Part shown: piece after piece, positions 43,331 to 55,792 of the stretch
Numbering within the stretch: position 1 is the stretch's first letter
How the letters are laid out: the number at the start of each line of letters is the position of its first letter
Assembly (NCBI RefSeq): GCF_905475465.1
Contig: NC_062246.1
Coordinates: forward strand, 2,692,001 to 2,756,000
Origin: Pieris napi
Lineage: Eukaryota > Arthropoda > Insecta > Lepidoptera > Pieridae
DNA length: 64,000 nt
Direction: 5' to 3'
Program-made: the position numbers and the translations under genes
Notes under the pieces: generated by a model
What the model was told of the DNA's origin: nothing
The model's database searches: none
The model's input: only the letters and a program-made list of their open reading frames with translations

Positions 43331-44193
43331 TGAACCCGTTCTGAACGCGTATTGAAATTTGAGAAATATAAGATAATATTATTATTATTTTTTTGAGCAT
43401 CTTTGCAATCAGCGCCATCTCGTGAGGCGATTGACAAAATTATTACTTGTACATGATACGTCCGTTATCTGTATTGGACAGGTCAAGGGTTGCGTACTCA
43501 CGGTCGAGATCACACACGATCTGTCTGAAGCACGCATTCGGAACATGTCCTATCTCGCTGCGCAATCTCCTCAAACTATTATAATTTTACCCGAAACCAG
43601 CATGATAAGAAATCGGTTTGATTTTACTTTAATGATATCCTTCCTTGGCTATCGTATACATTATTTTGACAATGTGGGTAAAAAAATACCACAACTTGCA
43701 ACTAGAATTGCGTGTATTTTGGCTTGATGTTATGCGACATTAATTACTGTCTGATAATAGTTGTATTTCAGTCAATTTACATAAAATCATAATAAATTTA
43801 AACCATTCTTAATCTCACGATTTATTGGTGAAAACTGTACAAAAATCGATTCGGTAACTTTTGAGTTTATCGCGTTCATAAACGCCGGGGGACCTCATTT
43901 TATAACATCTTATTTTTTATAACGAACTGGAAGAGAATGTGATGAAAATGACAGTTTATAAAAGTCGTTACCGTCCAATTTGCATGTTTCACTTTAAATT
44001 TTAGAACATTTTTTTTATTATTTTATTATGTAATTTTGTTTTTTCTAACTAATTTCGTATATTTGCTTTTTTTTGTTTCGTCTGTAATTTTATTCACCTA
44101 TTGTTCACTTTTGTTAATTTAGGGTCGCCTGTTAGGTCAGTAGTGTTTTTATAAATAAATAAAAAATTAAAAAAAACTTGCTTTACCTACTCA
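43331..44193. other. no gene I can support
   Basis: A 101-codon plus-strand frame at 43,422-43,727 has mixed composition but no recognisable domain and no sign of splice sites or a promoter; I do not call it. Confidence 0.35.
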
Positions 44194-44252
44194 GAGATAC
44201 ACCTCTCCCCAAAACTAAAGCGGTTCTTTAGTTTTGGAGAGAGGTGTATCTC
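44194..44252. repeat. 27-bp hairpin, one mismatch
   Basis: Arms at 44,194-44,220 and 44,226-44,252 pair with one mismatch around a 5-base loop, and include GAGATACACCTCTC. Confidence 0.85.
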
Positions 44253-45919
44253 TATCTATTTTGATGAATCTTGGACCTAAGTTGGAAAATATACGATTAA
44301 AAATTATTTTAAAAGAAACATGTTGATATATCAGAGAAATTTGTGAATTTATAAAATTTTTAAATGTTGCACTTGGAAGCTAAAATAGATCAGACATAAA
44401 TTAACCAACTGTAAAAGACGTACATACATACGTTACTTTTTTTAAATCACTAAAGAATTAAATCCCGCTATAGGCTAAGGTAATTTAACCCACGCCCTTA
44501 GCGTCATAGGACACATTTATAGAACACGCGTAGTGAAATTTATCATTAAAAAACTAAACATAAGCTTTCATACAAACGCTTCAAGCAAACTCGCCCATAA
44601 GAATGAATCTCAAATAGTCCCGCGAATTTTACATTAGAATATCAAACAATGTGTGCTCTATTCAAAATTGTAACGTAATTTATTTAATAATTCAAATTTG
44701 CGACGAAATTTTGTACATTTTCGTACATAACAAAGAGCTTTAGGTCAATTCCATGTTCGTAAATTAACTTAGAAGAAATTCGCTTACATTTTGTATTCAG
44801 CAGTAAGCACAATTTGCAATCAGCAAAGCCTATTACAGAGTCTACAACCGAGGCCGCATATTTATAGATCCATTAAGCATATTGTCATAACGAAATTTCA
44901 TCTCCGAAGACGTTTACTTCATCAGGAATTCTAAAATCTCTAATTCCACGGTATCATAATATCATTGTCGGATTTAATGAATTCGGAATTCAAATTTCGT
45001 AAATTCTATTTAGAAAATTTTACCCCTTTAATAATCTTATATTTTTCGAATAAAATAACTAATATTTCAGTCTTTCTGTGTTGTATATACTTTGTAAGAC
45101 GAGACCAAAATGTGTGTCTAAAGTGATCATCGGTCGCTTAGAAATAGAAAAGCATAGCTAAGTATAGCTTTAAGTATTTTATAGAAATTTTAATTACTAA
45201 ATCACTGTTTATTTATTAAAACCTCATCAAAATCCGTATATTTGTATACTCCCATACAAACCAAGTCAGTTTAAATACACTCTATTTACAATAGTACTGT
45301 TTCTTCTCCTTTTGTCAAATTGTGTTTGCGTTGTGACGAAAAGAGACAGATGAGTTCAGTATATAAGGCGGTGCTAGACGTCAACTAATTTAGATTTTAT
45401 AAATACCGTCCGATATTTTATACTTTGTTAGTATCCGGAGATTGAAGTTATAATAAGCATTCTATTGTAAGCTGCATTGATGCTTATGTTTCCTGAAATA
45501 ATTAACACTGTAATAAGAAGTAATGGACATTAATTGCAATAGTTTGACAGTCTTGTCAATAATTAATTAGATTATCAATTAACGATAAATTAGTTATAAT
45601 CTATACACGTGTACAAACTTAACCATATGAACCACATTTATTAGGTCATTGAATGTTTACTTATCCATTAGATTTAAATCACTATTTTTATTTATTACTT
45701 AGTAAATATTATCTTTCTGTTACGTAAAGAAGCTACAATACGAATTTTACAAGAGTTCATTCATTAGATAAAATGAGAGCTATGTTGGACTAGTAATAGC
45801 ATCACGGCAGCCAGACAATGAAGGTCAATATTACACAACGAAACCTTGCCATACCATGGCATATCAGATTCTGTACATATTCTGTGTTCGGCGTTTTTAT
45901 TGGGAAGTAGTTGTGTTCT
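44253..45919. other. no gene seen
   Basis: AT-rich. A GTGACGAAAAGAGACAGATG block near 45,335-45,355 recurs near 24,795 and, inverted, near 54,940-54,960 and 52,170: a small dispersed repeat. Confidence 0.4.
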
Positions 45920-46000
45920 GTCTTTTTTTATAGCATAGGGGGCAAACGAGCCTATAGGACGCCCAAAAAGGGATACCCATTTAGTAGGTGCGTTACTGGC
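45920..46000 (-). repeat. LINE C-terminal fragment
   Basis: The reverse strand has a diverged copy of the GGCC...GGCAAACGAG...CTATA block seen at 61,990-62,060. Confidence 0.35.
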
Positions 46001-47499
46001 CTTTGAGGAAGGAGTTTACTGTTTTTTAAATAGTTGGAGGTCTTATCTCCTAGGAAAGACCGTGAGTAGATTCCACAGTTCGCTAGTTCGGAAAAGAAAA
46101 TGTCTTATGAAGCGAACCGTGGACTCGTTTAAACATTAAAGACATGTTTAAACGAGTGTTCAATCACTTCATTACGATTATTTTATTCTTATTCACGCGA
46201 TTTGTGTCTTTTATTCTTTGTACAAAAATATCATTTTATTCACGCGTTGCGAAGTGTAAATTCGACTTTATTGTAGACATCTTATTTGGAGGCAAGCAGT
46301 CAGAAGTCAGTTCGGTACACTTTAGCCGGTGCACAGTGCTTGTTCAGCGAGCTAGCATAATCAAATTTTGAGATAGTGGGTACCTATTGCAGCATGACAA
46401 CAATTGAATTCAACGACTCTCCAACAAATAGACAAAATTTCCTTTGAGCCATTAACGCCTTTGCAATTTAAAAATGCGCGCTTAATTTACGAGTATTTTG
46501 ACTTAAAGCTAATTGCCAAAGGGCCTTTGAGTTGTTTTTAACAACCCTAAAGGTTTGAGATTAAACTTCAAATAAATTTAACCTAAGACGTTGAATTTTT
46601 TATAATTACAACGTTCAAATATAATACCATAAGTATCTCAATATATTCCAGGGTTTTCACCTAGATACAAAGTTTCACGGCTTAACTGCTATATGCTGCG
46701 ATATTTGTTCTTTTAACAATTTTTGTATTTAGATATAAAAAAGTAAAGTAATGTTAGTTTGATAAAGCTTATGTGATATGCAAATCGCCCAAAAAAAAAT
46801 GTTATCCAGCCTGCGACATTCATACGTAAATATTCAAATATCACATATTAAACTCCCTAGTTCGAACCCAATCAAACGACTTTGAGTATAGTCGATATTT
46901 TTAGTATTAAAACCTCAATCTATGGGATTTGGTTGCCATGCATAGATTTGCAATTCTGCACAAACACAAACCACAGAGCATAGAGATCCGTAATCAGAAC
47001 GCTTTTGAGTGCGTTCATTAGTATTGCTTGTATGCTTCAAATACAATGTATTTTGTGGTTGTTTTAAGGAATGAAGGCAATATGAGAGTAAATTAAGACA
47101 TCATAATTTATCTCACAAAGTCTGTAAAATTAATAAAGAAGCATGAGATGTTTTAAATTCCCTATCTGATTACTACAACAAAAAGTAGTATTGAAAATTA
47201 ACGTCAACCAATGATGAAATGTTCTGTTACTACGGTAACCGACACCGATAATTTCTTTCGCACAGCACAGCAAGTCTGTGGAAATACTTGTTTGTCTGGT
47301 TAACCCATAAGTAAGCTAGTTACGAATTACGCTTACATAAATGTATCTATTAATATGGCTTTTTTTAACTATAATCTTTACAGTCTAAAACAGTGACCAG
47401 AAAAATATGATGATTGGATTTTTAGGTAAAATAAAGTGCACTAGCTAGCAGCTCTCTTCCTTGTTAACTGTACTAGACAATCATTACTACGTAAAATTG
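46001..47499. other. no gene I can support
   Basis: A 75-codon frame at 46,144-46,371 begins with a hydrophobic stretch but has no family resemblance. CAGTCAGAAGTCAGTTCGGT at about 46,299 contains an arthropod initiator-like TCAGT, which alone proves nothing. Confidence 0.3.
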
Positions 47500-47700
47500 A
47501 CATTCTTACAGTATGGCAACAACCAGATGGAACAAGGAAAAGTGGAAGACAGAGCAAGAGATGGGCAGACGATATAAAGAGAATAGTAGGCACAACTTGG
47601 ACCAAAACCGGCACATCTGATGTATTAAGTTAGGTTATGTAACTAAAATAAATATTTATATACATTATACTGGGTGTCAGCAATAAAGGCTTAATAATAA
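47500..47700 (+). pseudogene. LINE reverse transcriptase C-terminal scrap and tail
   Basis: The plus strand reads VWQQPDGTRKSGRQ, SKRWADDIKRIVGTTW, then a stop, like the 'GRP..RW.DDIK...G..W' end of jockey-like LINEs. A short 3' region ending in AATAATAATAATAA follows. Confidence 0.55.
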
Positions 47701-48847
47701 TAATAAATTATATCCACAAATCGGGACAAATACACTATACAAGCAAAAAATTACTACAACATATTAGGAAACACGAATAAGAAACTAATGTATTATACAA
47801 AAGTAATTGTGTATGTAATGTATGTATTTTGTAATGCTATATAAATTCTTAATGATTCACTTACTTACACAAACCGCAAAACAATTTAAGTTCTGCGTAG
47901 CTTTGTCCTTAATTAAATACACGATTTTCATAAAGCCAATGTCTCTGAACTAAAACTTTGACATAGAACAAAAGTTACACAACTGCGGCTTCAAGTTTTT
48001 CGTACACTTGGAAACATTGCATCGTTTTCTGAATTTATTACAACAGTGGTACGTATATCGTCTGCACTCTGTCTAATAAATGCCTCTGATGCACGACTGG
48101 CTCAGGTGATTTCTGAAACGCCTAGCTCGGTGCCTATTTATTTTATCAAAGCTTTGCGAATATTAACTCAAGAAACCCATTCATCGCTTGCCTTTTCAAT
48201 GTTTATTTAGATTTTCATTTGCTAATGGGAAAACAGATTAGTTTTCTATAAATGGTATTAATTTAAATATCTATATTTCCGCTGTGATGAACTTGTTTCT
48301 GCCTTATTTCGATTAGTTTTTTCTGAGCTCAATAGCCTTTCAAATCAAGTGTACGCATATATTGGCTGCTTATTAAAGTGACTACGATAGATGTTTTTAT
48401 TTAAACATATTCACGTTATTCATAAAGCAACAGTTTAATAAACATTGAGATTAGTACTGAAGTCTTTCCTTTTATGTAGAGTTTAATGGTAATAGATATA
48501 TGAGTATTTCAATTTACTATGAAGTCTTCTTAACCTAAAATATTACATAAAAAATATAACCAAACATTTTTCAATATATAATTGTAATTTGTATGTCTTA
48601 ATTTATGCGTTCACCTCTTATCTGTAGAACCCTCTTCTAGGTATTTTACGACAACATACAGAATAAATGTAACACAGATTTACTGAATTACTAGCGGACT
48701 CAATAGACGTACGTACACGATTTAAATAAAAGAAAAACAAAAAATCATCTAATTGTAAATCTAAAGGATTCTCGAATCCACCGACACAAACAAAAGATTT
48801 ATATGTATTATACTATCTGTATTGTCTTTTATTGACATAACTTATAC
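47701..48847. other. no gene seen
   Basis: AT-rich and non-coding. Confidence 0.4.
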
Positions 48848-49145
48848 ACATAAAAAAAACACTTTTTTAACTATTAGACCTCTGTCCTCTAGAGGACACC
48901 GTGAGCCATTTCTGCCAAAACCCTCCATCTTTTAGTCGATATCAACTCCGCGGAAATAAATACAGATAACACAACTTTTTCTACAACCGTGATACTTTTT
49001 GACATTCAACACCTTTTGTCTTTAGTCACCGTGGCCACGCACGCTGTAAAGCACGCGAAACGTCGGAAAATTTTAAAATTATGCAAAATAATTGTAAATT
49101 TGTAATAATATATAACTTCAATCCGGTAAAAAAGTGTTTTCTTTA
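48848..49145. repeat. repeat with inverted AAAACACTTTTTTAAC ends and CGAAACGTCGG motif
   Basis: Short inverted ends (AAAAAACACTTTTTTAAC at about 48,855; GTAAAAAAGTGTTTTC at about 49,126) bracket a segment containing ACGCTGTAAAGCACGCGAAACGTCGG split at 49,037-49,062. The GAAACGTCGG end is typical of some retroelement long repeats. The family is uncertain. Confidence 0.35.
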
Positions 49146-49692
49146 AATGTATAAAGATAATTCGATATAGGTATCTAAGGTATCTTTATACATTTAACAT
49201 TTAACTTTATAATTTTTTTAAATCTAGGGATTTATATATTGTACAAGATTAGAATGTCTCAATATAGTTATGTCCAACCCCTAATTATTAATTGAAGCCA
49301 AAATTATCGTCTTGAACAACGCAACACAATTTCGAACGCGCACACTAATATATTCCAAATGCAAAATCTATTTTGCTTCAAAACATACAACCATAGTTTC
49401 CTTGGAAAGATTGATATGTTTGTAGCAAGGGGAGCCTAATAGATTCAATTAGCAATTATTATTCACTTGGTGTTCAACTCGAGACAAGTTGCGGAAACAG
49501 GAGACAGAAGCAACATGGGAATGTGTTTAAACGTTATTGTCCCGAAACATGTTTCGCAAATTAATAGGATTTCTCTACGTCTTCTGTTAAGATTGTACGC
49601 ACAATCCCTAATGTAGGTAGATATTTGTGAAGTTTATTCTAATTTCAATGAGTTTAATTGATACATTTTAAATTTACTAACAACTATAATAT

Positions 49693-49836
49693 TTATTTAT
49701 TTATTTACACCACTTCGTTGCAAAAAAAAAGAATGAAACACAATACAAAAAAATTATAAGGGATGCAACGGGCGGCCTTATCGCTAATAAGCGATCTCTT
49801 CCAGGCAACCCTAGTTAAAGAGAAAAACTAAAAAAA
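49693..49836 (-). repeat. LINE 3' tail
   Basis: Reverse copy of the 28,929-29,069 tail: GGTTGCCTGGAAGAGATCGC, GATAAGGCCGCCCGTTGCAT and a TTTATTTATTTA (AT) tail. Confidence 0.6.
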
Positions 49837-50066
49837 AAGAAACATGATGCGTGCGAGAAGTGCAGAACCAAATGTAATATAAAAAAAATATATATATATT
49901 TATAATCTAAAGTAATACAAAAAAAATATTAATAACAGACTAAAAACTTAAAAGCTAATCTTACAAATACATGAACAGCGAATAGTGATGTAAAAGGCAA
50001 CATAAGATTTATACAAGTAATACAATATTCAGATTGGACAAGGTCTGTTTTTTTAATTTATAATTT

Positions 50067-50422
50067 AAAAAAAACGTGTGGCACTCGGGGACTTCCGCGG
50101 TAAGGCAATTACAATTATTTATTTATTTTTTATTTATGCAGTATTTTTCTTTCTTTGATATTAATTTGAGTTTTTTCTTTTGTATTAATTTAATCTACCA
50201 CTCTACTAGACTCACTAACACGCCTATATAGTCTGTCTCACACTAAAGCGTATCGGCTGCACCAGCCGCGCTTACGTTACATCACCGATCTCGTCAGAGA
50301 GATGTGAATACGCAGTATGCGTTCTGTCCCGCTCTAACGCGTTTTTATTTTCGTTACGGAATTTCTTGATTCGGTCGCCGCGCTCAAAGTCCGCGATAAA
50401 ATCTATGCAATAGCTTAAAAAT
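50067..50422 (-). repeat. second copy of the palindrome-ended repeat
   Basis: Opposite orientation to 26,719-27,096. Shares CGTGTGGCACTCGGGGA, GCTGCACCAGCCG, CGGAATTTCTTGATTCGGTC and a terminal CTATGCAATAGCTT. Confidence 0.65.
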
Positions 50423-50560
50423 ACTTTCGTAAGAATCTTACTACTAATAAACAACTAACGTAAAATCATACATGCTTATTTGCATATATTTTTATATAGT
50501 ATATAATTAACGTGACAGGACATTAAGTATTTTATCTGTGTGTGTGATTTCTAAATTAAA

Positions 50561-50764
50561 TTAGGTACCTATAAGGAATATCAAAATTCTTAAAACCAAT
50601 TTAGCAAACTTCCCCTTCCTTTTAGTAGGGTCTTCATAGCACCAGTAGCGCAATTCTTGAAGCAATATGTTCTGAAGACGGCCACCAAATCTATAACAGT
50701 ACAATAAATCGGTTGTATCGCCGCCGTAACGGCTGCACGTAATGTGCGTAAAGCCTCCAAAACC
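50561..50764 (-). other. protein-like open segment without start codon
   Basis: A 67-codon minus-strand stretch lies between stops and has no Met, but its composition is strikingly protein-like: GFGGFTHITCSRYGGD, then YRFGGRLQNILLQELR and CYEDPTKRKGKF. The upstream edge is ATATAAG/GTTTTGG, so an AG acceptor is possible at the upstream edge; AG/GTACCT near 50,565 could be a donor. It may be a small host exon, or a fragment of a mobile-element protein I do not recognise. Confidence 0.25.
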
Positions 50765-52599
50765 TTATATCAACACTAACAAACTAGTTCAGACTCATTT
50801 GTACGTATGTCATTCGATATCTGTAGTCTTTAGGTAAATATTTGCTTGTGTGGCCACAGAATCTACATTTATCGAATGTTTGTTAGAAATTCTGATGTGT
50901 TCTGTTAAGACGTTCTATTCTGTTAACATAAAAGTACTTTAACGTACATAAACGTGAAATTTAAAAATTTACATAACTCGAGAACTACTAAATCAACTTC
51001 ACATTTAACTATTTGATGATATGAGGTTATTGAAATGTTTCAAAATTAGCGCCATCTATTGTCGTGTCCTTAATATAAACAAAAAAAGGGCAGGAACGAA
51101 AGCGGTGGAGGAAAATTATTCGCGCCCGACACCATGATATTGTAATGAGTTACCGACTCAGGGATTGTCTCGAAGTTTGTCTTATGAGTCCTTCTATACG
51201 GATAAACCAGGGCAAATTGATATTGGAATGGTGAAACATGACATTTTACAAAGCTGAATTTCTTCTTGGATCTTTATCTGGTCCGCGTGTCCTTTAAGAC
51301 CAGTTTCTGGGTATCGAATTCGGGTTTGTTCTTGAAAAAATTAACGAACAAACAAAGGGTTGGATAAAATGTTACTTTTTAAAATATGAAATACATATTG
51401 TCTCGTTTTCTTTGCAACCCGCAAACAAAACCGGAAATGCAGATAAGGCAGATGAGATAAAGAGAGCCGGAAAGACTTGGATCGGAATACGAAACTCAAG
51501 ACCGAACGCGATGTAGACTCACTGTAGACTATACAATCAAGTTGGCCACGATTCCGAGATATATATATATATATCCTATAATAGACAATTATAGATTTTA
51601 TTCATAGACAAGCCTACTTAGAATGAAACCTAACCTTATATTTATCAGTATTTGACAGATAGATTAAAATCCCTTAGTCTATTCACTAGGCAGTCACGTT
51701 CGAAATTCGAACAGAAAAACACCCCTCTTATAACTTGAAAGGCAATAAGGGGCGCACAGCGAGGGCTGTCACCAACGTCGTTTATATACTCGTGTCCAAC
51801 GTTTCAAGTGTCATCCTTAATGTGGATCTTGACGGAGTGGATAAATTATATGTCCAACTGTTTCGCTATTTTCTGAATATAATGTGGGTGACATTGATAA
51901 TAATGCAGGTGGTTTTAATTTCCAGCTGCGACTTCGTAATATAATTGAATTGTTGACAAATGTAATAATTTTCTGTTTTTTTTGTAACAACCTGAGATAA
52001 AAAAAAATTTATCCTATTTTATCGCCCACAAAAATTTTTGGCTCACTTATTAAATGTTCAGTACATTAAATACGTATTTTCTGTAAACTTTATAAATACA
52101 AGCGTAGTAATCCGGTAAACACGCTTTCCTACAAATTTCTACATCTTCCAATAAAGTACTCACCTGTCCCTTTTCATCACGGTGTTAATATAATTTGACA
52201 GAATGAGACGATGTGCTTTAGTTAAAAGAGTGCAATTAGATTCTTTTTTAAGTCAACTATTTTACATGAGTTAGTACTTTTTACCATAAAGTCTCTTGAA
52301 AGAAACAACAACGAATAATTTAAAATTCTAACAAAATCTTAGTAGATGTAATCTAATGTAGAAATTACGACCGCAAAAACGATACCATTTGTCACGATAT
52401 ATCATTGAAACACACCTGAACAGTAATAACAAAGAATGATTGTTACGTTTTTATTTCCTCTTCATTGTCGCATTTTATGTGTATTTTGCTTTGATTTAAG
52501 GCGGCCCAAGTGCTGTAACTAATGTTTGGTCGGATTTTATTAATTTTTAAAGGACCTCGGTATTTTATGATGATTTGTTCAGAGTAGTTCAGATTAAAA
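50765..52599. other. no gene seen
   Basis: AT-rich, with an (AT) run at about 51,562-51,575. The 69-codon frame at 51,735-51,944 has no recognisable feature. Confidence 0.4.
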
Positions 52600-52830
52600 T
52601 CTACAAATTCCGTATCACCTCGACGTTTTTATGACAGTTTTTACAGCGCACCACAACTGTGTGAAACCAGCTATCCACTGAAGTATCTCCGAACCAATTT
52701 GACTTAGGGTGCTTAAAGAATAGAGCGTACCAATTCTTTAAAGGCCGGAAACACTTGCGAGCTCTCTGCCATTGAGAGTGTCCATGAACAGGTATAACTT
52801 AACATCATGTGAGCATCCTGCCCGTTTAAC
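52600..52830 (+). pseudogene. LINE ORF C-terminus, decayed
   Basis: The plus-strand reading has FLQRTTTV, a stop where Trp is expected, NQLSTEVSPNQFDLG, NRAYQFFKGRK, then frameshifts. This is the widespread lepidopteran LINE ending 'FLPRT...WN.LP..VFP...DL..FK.RAY.FLKGRQ'. The 3' GTGAGCATCCTGCCCGTTTA follows. Confidence 0.65.
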
Positions 52831-53000
52831 ACTAGAATTTACGTGATGGCAGCAGAGATCAATTACTAGCAATTAGTTCATTAAAAGATACCGCAGGTCC
52901 AGGCGAGGAAGGCAGAACAATCACTGGAATGCATTGGCACCGGTTTCTGTCAGAAGGCGCATCGACGTTGTTTATAAATAAGTCTAATTTATATAAAGTT

Positions 53001-53290
53001 ACTAGCTGACCCGAAACGTTATTTTTTAGTTCAATATAAATAACTATCTACAATAATAAAAAATAGGGGTTGATTGTAGATAGATGAAACAAAAACAAAA
53101 ATAAAAAATTATATATTTATATGGGTTGGACAATGAACACCCCTTATCACTTAGTTAGGGGTTTGAAAGATAGATAGTAGCCGATTCTCAGATTTACTGA
53201 ATATGCATAAAAAATTTATAAGAATGGGTCGAGCCTTTTCAGAGGAGTATGGGAACGAACATTGTGATACGAGAATTTTATATATTAGAT
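53001..53290 (+). repeat. RTE-like LINE 3' end
   Basis: ACTAGCTGACCCGAAACGTT to GAACATTGTGATACGAGAAT then TTTTATATATTAGAT. The copy at 57,701-58,013 is collinear. Confidence 0.7.
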
Positions 53291-53349
53291 TTACCTATTA
53301 CGCCGCTGACGCAGAGACCCAAAGTGAGCCTTAGCTTCCAAAACTAGAG

Positions 53350-53394
53350 AACATCACCTTTGCTGATCACACAATGATCAGCAAAGGTGATGTT
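53350..53394. repeat. perfect 20-bp hairpin
   Basis: Arms at 53,350-53,369 and 53,375-53,394 are exact reverse complements (AACATCACCTTTGCTGATCA) with a 5-base loop. GC content is higher than the surroundings. Confidence 0.85.
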
Positions 53395-53454
53395 TGCCAA
53401 TCAGCCACTTGGAGCTTGCATTTAACCCATCATCGCGCATTGGCCGGCCCAGAA

Positions 53455-53690
53455 AATTAGTAAACTCAAACTCAAAATAACTTTATATATATAATATATA
53501 ATACCTATTATATATATAATAAAAAAATAGGTAACAACAAGTACACTTATGAACATCAACAGAAAAGATGTTAAATTGGTTCTAAATTTACATTTACTAC
53601 CAGTTGGCAAATCAAGGGCGTAGAGCGGGCAAGAAGAACTGGCAATAAACTCTCCGCCACTCTTTTCTCTCAAGCTAAAGCCCAAAGACG
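53455..53690 (-). repeat. LINE 3'-end repeat
   Basis: Reverse copy of the 2,568-2,893 family (AGAGTGGCGGAGAGTTTATT on the minus strand), with an AT-repeat insertion near 53,480-53,525. The minus-strand frame at 53,422-53,700 is a by-product. Confidence 0.65.
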
Positions 53691-54618
53691 GACTGGTCAT
53701 GCTGAAAGAAGCGTATAGTTTGTCAAAAGTCAGATTACCATTATTTTATTAGTTACGATAAAAGTTTTCAACGATTTTATTTATAAGGTTAGAATATTTT
53801 TATATGGATAGATAAATTGGGCATATTGTTCCGATGGCTTAGCTGAATCTAAAATTATTACCGGGCTCTCGTATGTATGTAAAATAAAATGTGCATGGAA
53901 TTTGCGTTAGTTTTACGTTCTTGTATATTGTTTTTTACTATAAAGAGGTAGTTTATTTGTGTAAAATCTCAAAAACTACTGATTGTATAAAATATTCGTG
54001 CATTTTAAAAATAATTTACGAAAGTTCTTAGAAGATTGAAACTGCTTATGCCTACTACGTATTAAGTTCTATTTCACCATATTTTGCAATGTAAATTTTA
54101 CTTACAAAATTTTAAGAATTCCCTTTAATTTGTAAAGGCCGTTCCTGACCTCACCATCGGGAAGGGCCGGCTGGGAAGTATACAAAAAGTCGAAATTGAT
54201 CTAGGCGTCTTTTAGTAGTTCAGTTAGTAACATAAAAATGTTCCGGTAATTGAGAAACTCCTTTTTGGAATCGGCTAAAAATATGTAATGACTATGGAGT
54301 TTATAAATTACTACATTTTTTAATTGAATACAAATATAAAATAATGTAACATGTATAGATACTATCAACACATAACTAATTTTGAACTCTGGAGAAGACA
54401 TTATAATATATTTCATTTATTATTTAAAAGTTAAAACTAAGGATACACAATATGGTAATTACCAATTTAAATGACTAAACGCTTTTTACATAACAACTGA
54501 CAACCTTCAAAAATATTTAGGTCGATTCTTCGAAAATCGTTTTAGTAAAACATCGTATTTCATTAATATTGTAATATTAAAAACATGTTTATTTACAATT
54601 ATTAAATTAAAAAAATAA
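53691..54618. other. no gene seen
   Basis: AT-rich. A short GC-richer segment at 54,135-54,175 is unexplained. Confidence 0.4.
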
Positions 54619-54691
54619 CGCCCGAACAGGGACTTGAACCCTGGACCCTTGGATTAAAAGTCCAATGCTCTACCGACTGAGCTATCCGGGC
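54619..54691 (-). tRNA. tRNA-Lys(TTT)
   Basis: The 73-nt cloverleaf is complete on the minus strand: acceptor GCCCGGA pairing with TTCGGGC (one G-T pair), D arm TAGCTCAGTCGGTAGAGC, anticodon arm TTGGACTTTTAATCCAA with anticodon TTT at 54,656-54,658, T arm CAGGGTTCAAGTCCCTG, discriminator G, and no encoded CCA. A and B boxes are intact, so it should be transcribed by RNA polymerase III. A run of Ts follows on the minus strand (AAAAAAATAA at 54,608-54,617 on plus) as a terminator. There is no SINE body behind it, so it is a gene rather than a SINE head. Confidence 0.93.
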
Positions 54692-55536
54692 TCTGATAAT
54701 TATGTTTTATTTATCAAAATGTATAGAAATTTGACCTTCAGCGCCACACACACACACATTGACATAGTCAAACAATCTTATTGAAGTTTTATTTCTGATG
54801 AAAAGAATATTTGTTTAATAATTGTAAGCTAACCAACTCCATAGACGCAGAAATGTGTTATAATTCCCTAATTAGGGGTAAAAACTTACCATTATATTCA
54901 TAAAACTAAATCAATCAAATTGTACTCTCGTAACTAAACTCTGTCTCTTTTCGTCACGGCATAAACATATTTTTATAAAAAGAGACAAAAGGGTACAATT
55001 ACAATTAATGTAAAAGATATTTTTAAATAAATGAGAAATTAACTATTCAAAAATAATGCAATGCAAAGGACAATCCGCCATCTTGTTTATACATTATGAT
55101 ACGCCATTTCAAGTATTAAATTAATACGTGCACTTCCCAGAAGATCCCACAAAGATTAAAATATTTCGCATAGAACAGAATCGAAATCTGAGATAACTTT
55201 AATTCCGTTTTATACCGACGTCACTATTCCATTCATTTTAGATTTTCATTACTGTATTTTATAGAGCTGAAATTTAATCTGCTTTTTGTTGAAATAACAA
55301 AAGAATTGAGGTAAAGGACGGAATAATGTCGATATAACTAACTATCTCACCATTTAAAGCAGCTATACTATCACTATAGTATACCATACAGTACCATAAA
55401 TACACCATAACACTTCATATGTCTATGGTTGTTATCCGGTCTTGAATAATAACTGCCAAATTACGTCTAACCGTTATCTCGCTTAGGACCGTGTTTCCTA
55501 CCACAAAAAAGATATATAAGCTTGGAAGGGAATTTG
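54692..55536. other. no gene seen
   Basis: AT-rich, with a CA microsatellite at 54,744-54,757 and an inverted copy of the small repeat with CTCTTTTCGTCACGG near 54,945. Confidence 0.4.
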
Positions 55537-55792
55537 ACGACTCATTGGTCTAGTGGTTAGTACCCCTGACTGTGAATCCATGGGTCCCGGGTTCGATCCC
55601 CGGCTGAGACGAACATGGATGTGATGAGTATTTGGTGTTGTGCTTAGGTCTTGGGTGTTTAAATATTTATTTATATGTCTATCTATCTATAATATGTATG
55701 TATATCCGTTGCCTAGTACCCATAACACAAGCTTCACCAGCTTAGCATGGGACTAGGTCAATTGGTGTGAATTGTCTTTAAAAAAAATAAAT
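55537..55792 (+). mobile_element. tRNA-derived SINE (second family)
   Basis: The tRNA-like head CTCATTGGTCTAGTGGTTAG and GGGTTCGATCCCCGGCTGAG is followed by a body ending GGTGTGAATTGTCTTT and an A-rich tail. TCTA microsatellite units occur at about 55,678-55,690. The head resembles tRNA-His/Asp, but the anticodon stem is not sound and the long body marks it as a SINE. Confidence 0.75.

Noticed and set aside
43422..43727. 101-codon plus-strand frame
   Set aside because: No domain, no start context or splice signals; length is within chance for this much sequence.
49037..49062. Hammerhead ribozyme, from the GCGAAACGTCGG motif
   Set aside because: The conserved CUGANGA core is absent (CTGTAAAG instead), so no catalytic fold is supported.
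55537..55612. tRNA-His or tRNA-Asp gene
   Set aside because: The anticodon stem does not pair well and a SINE body with an A tail follows directly.
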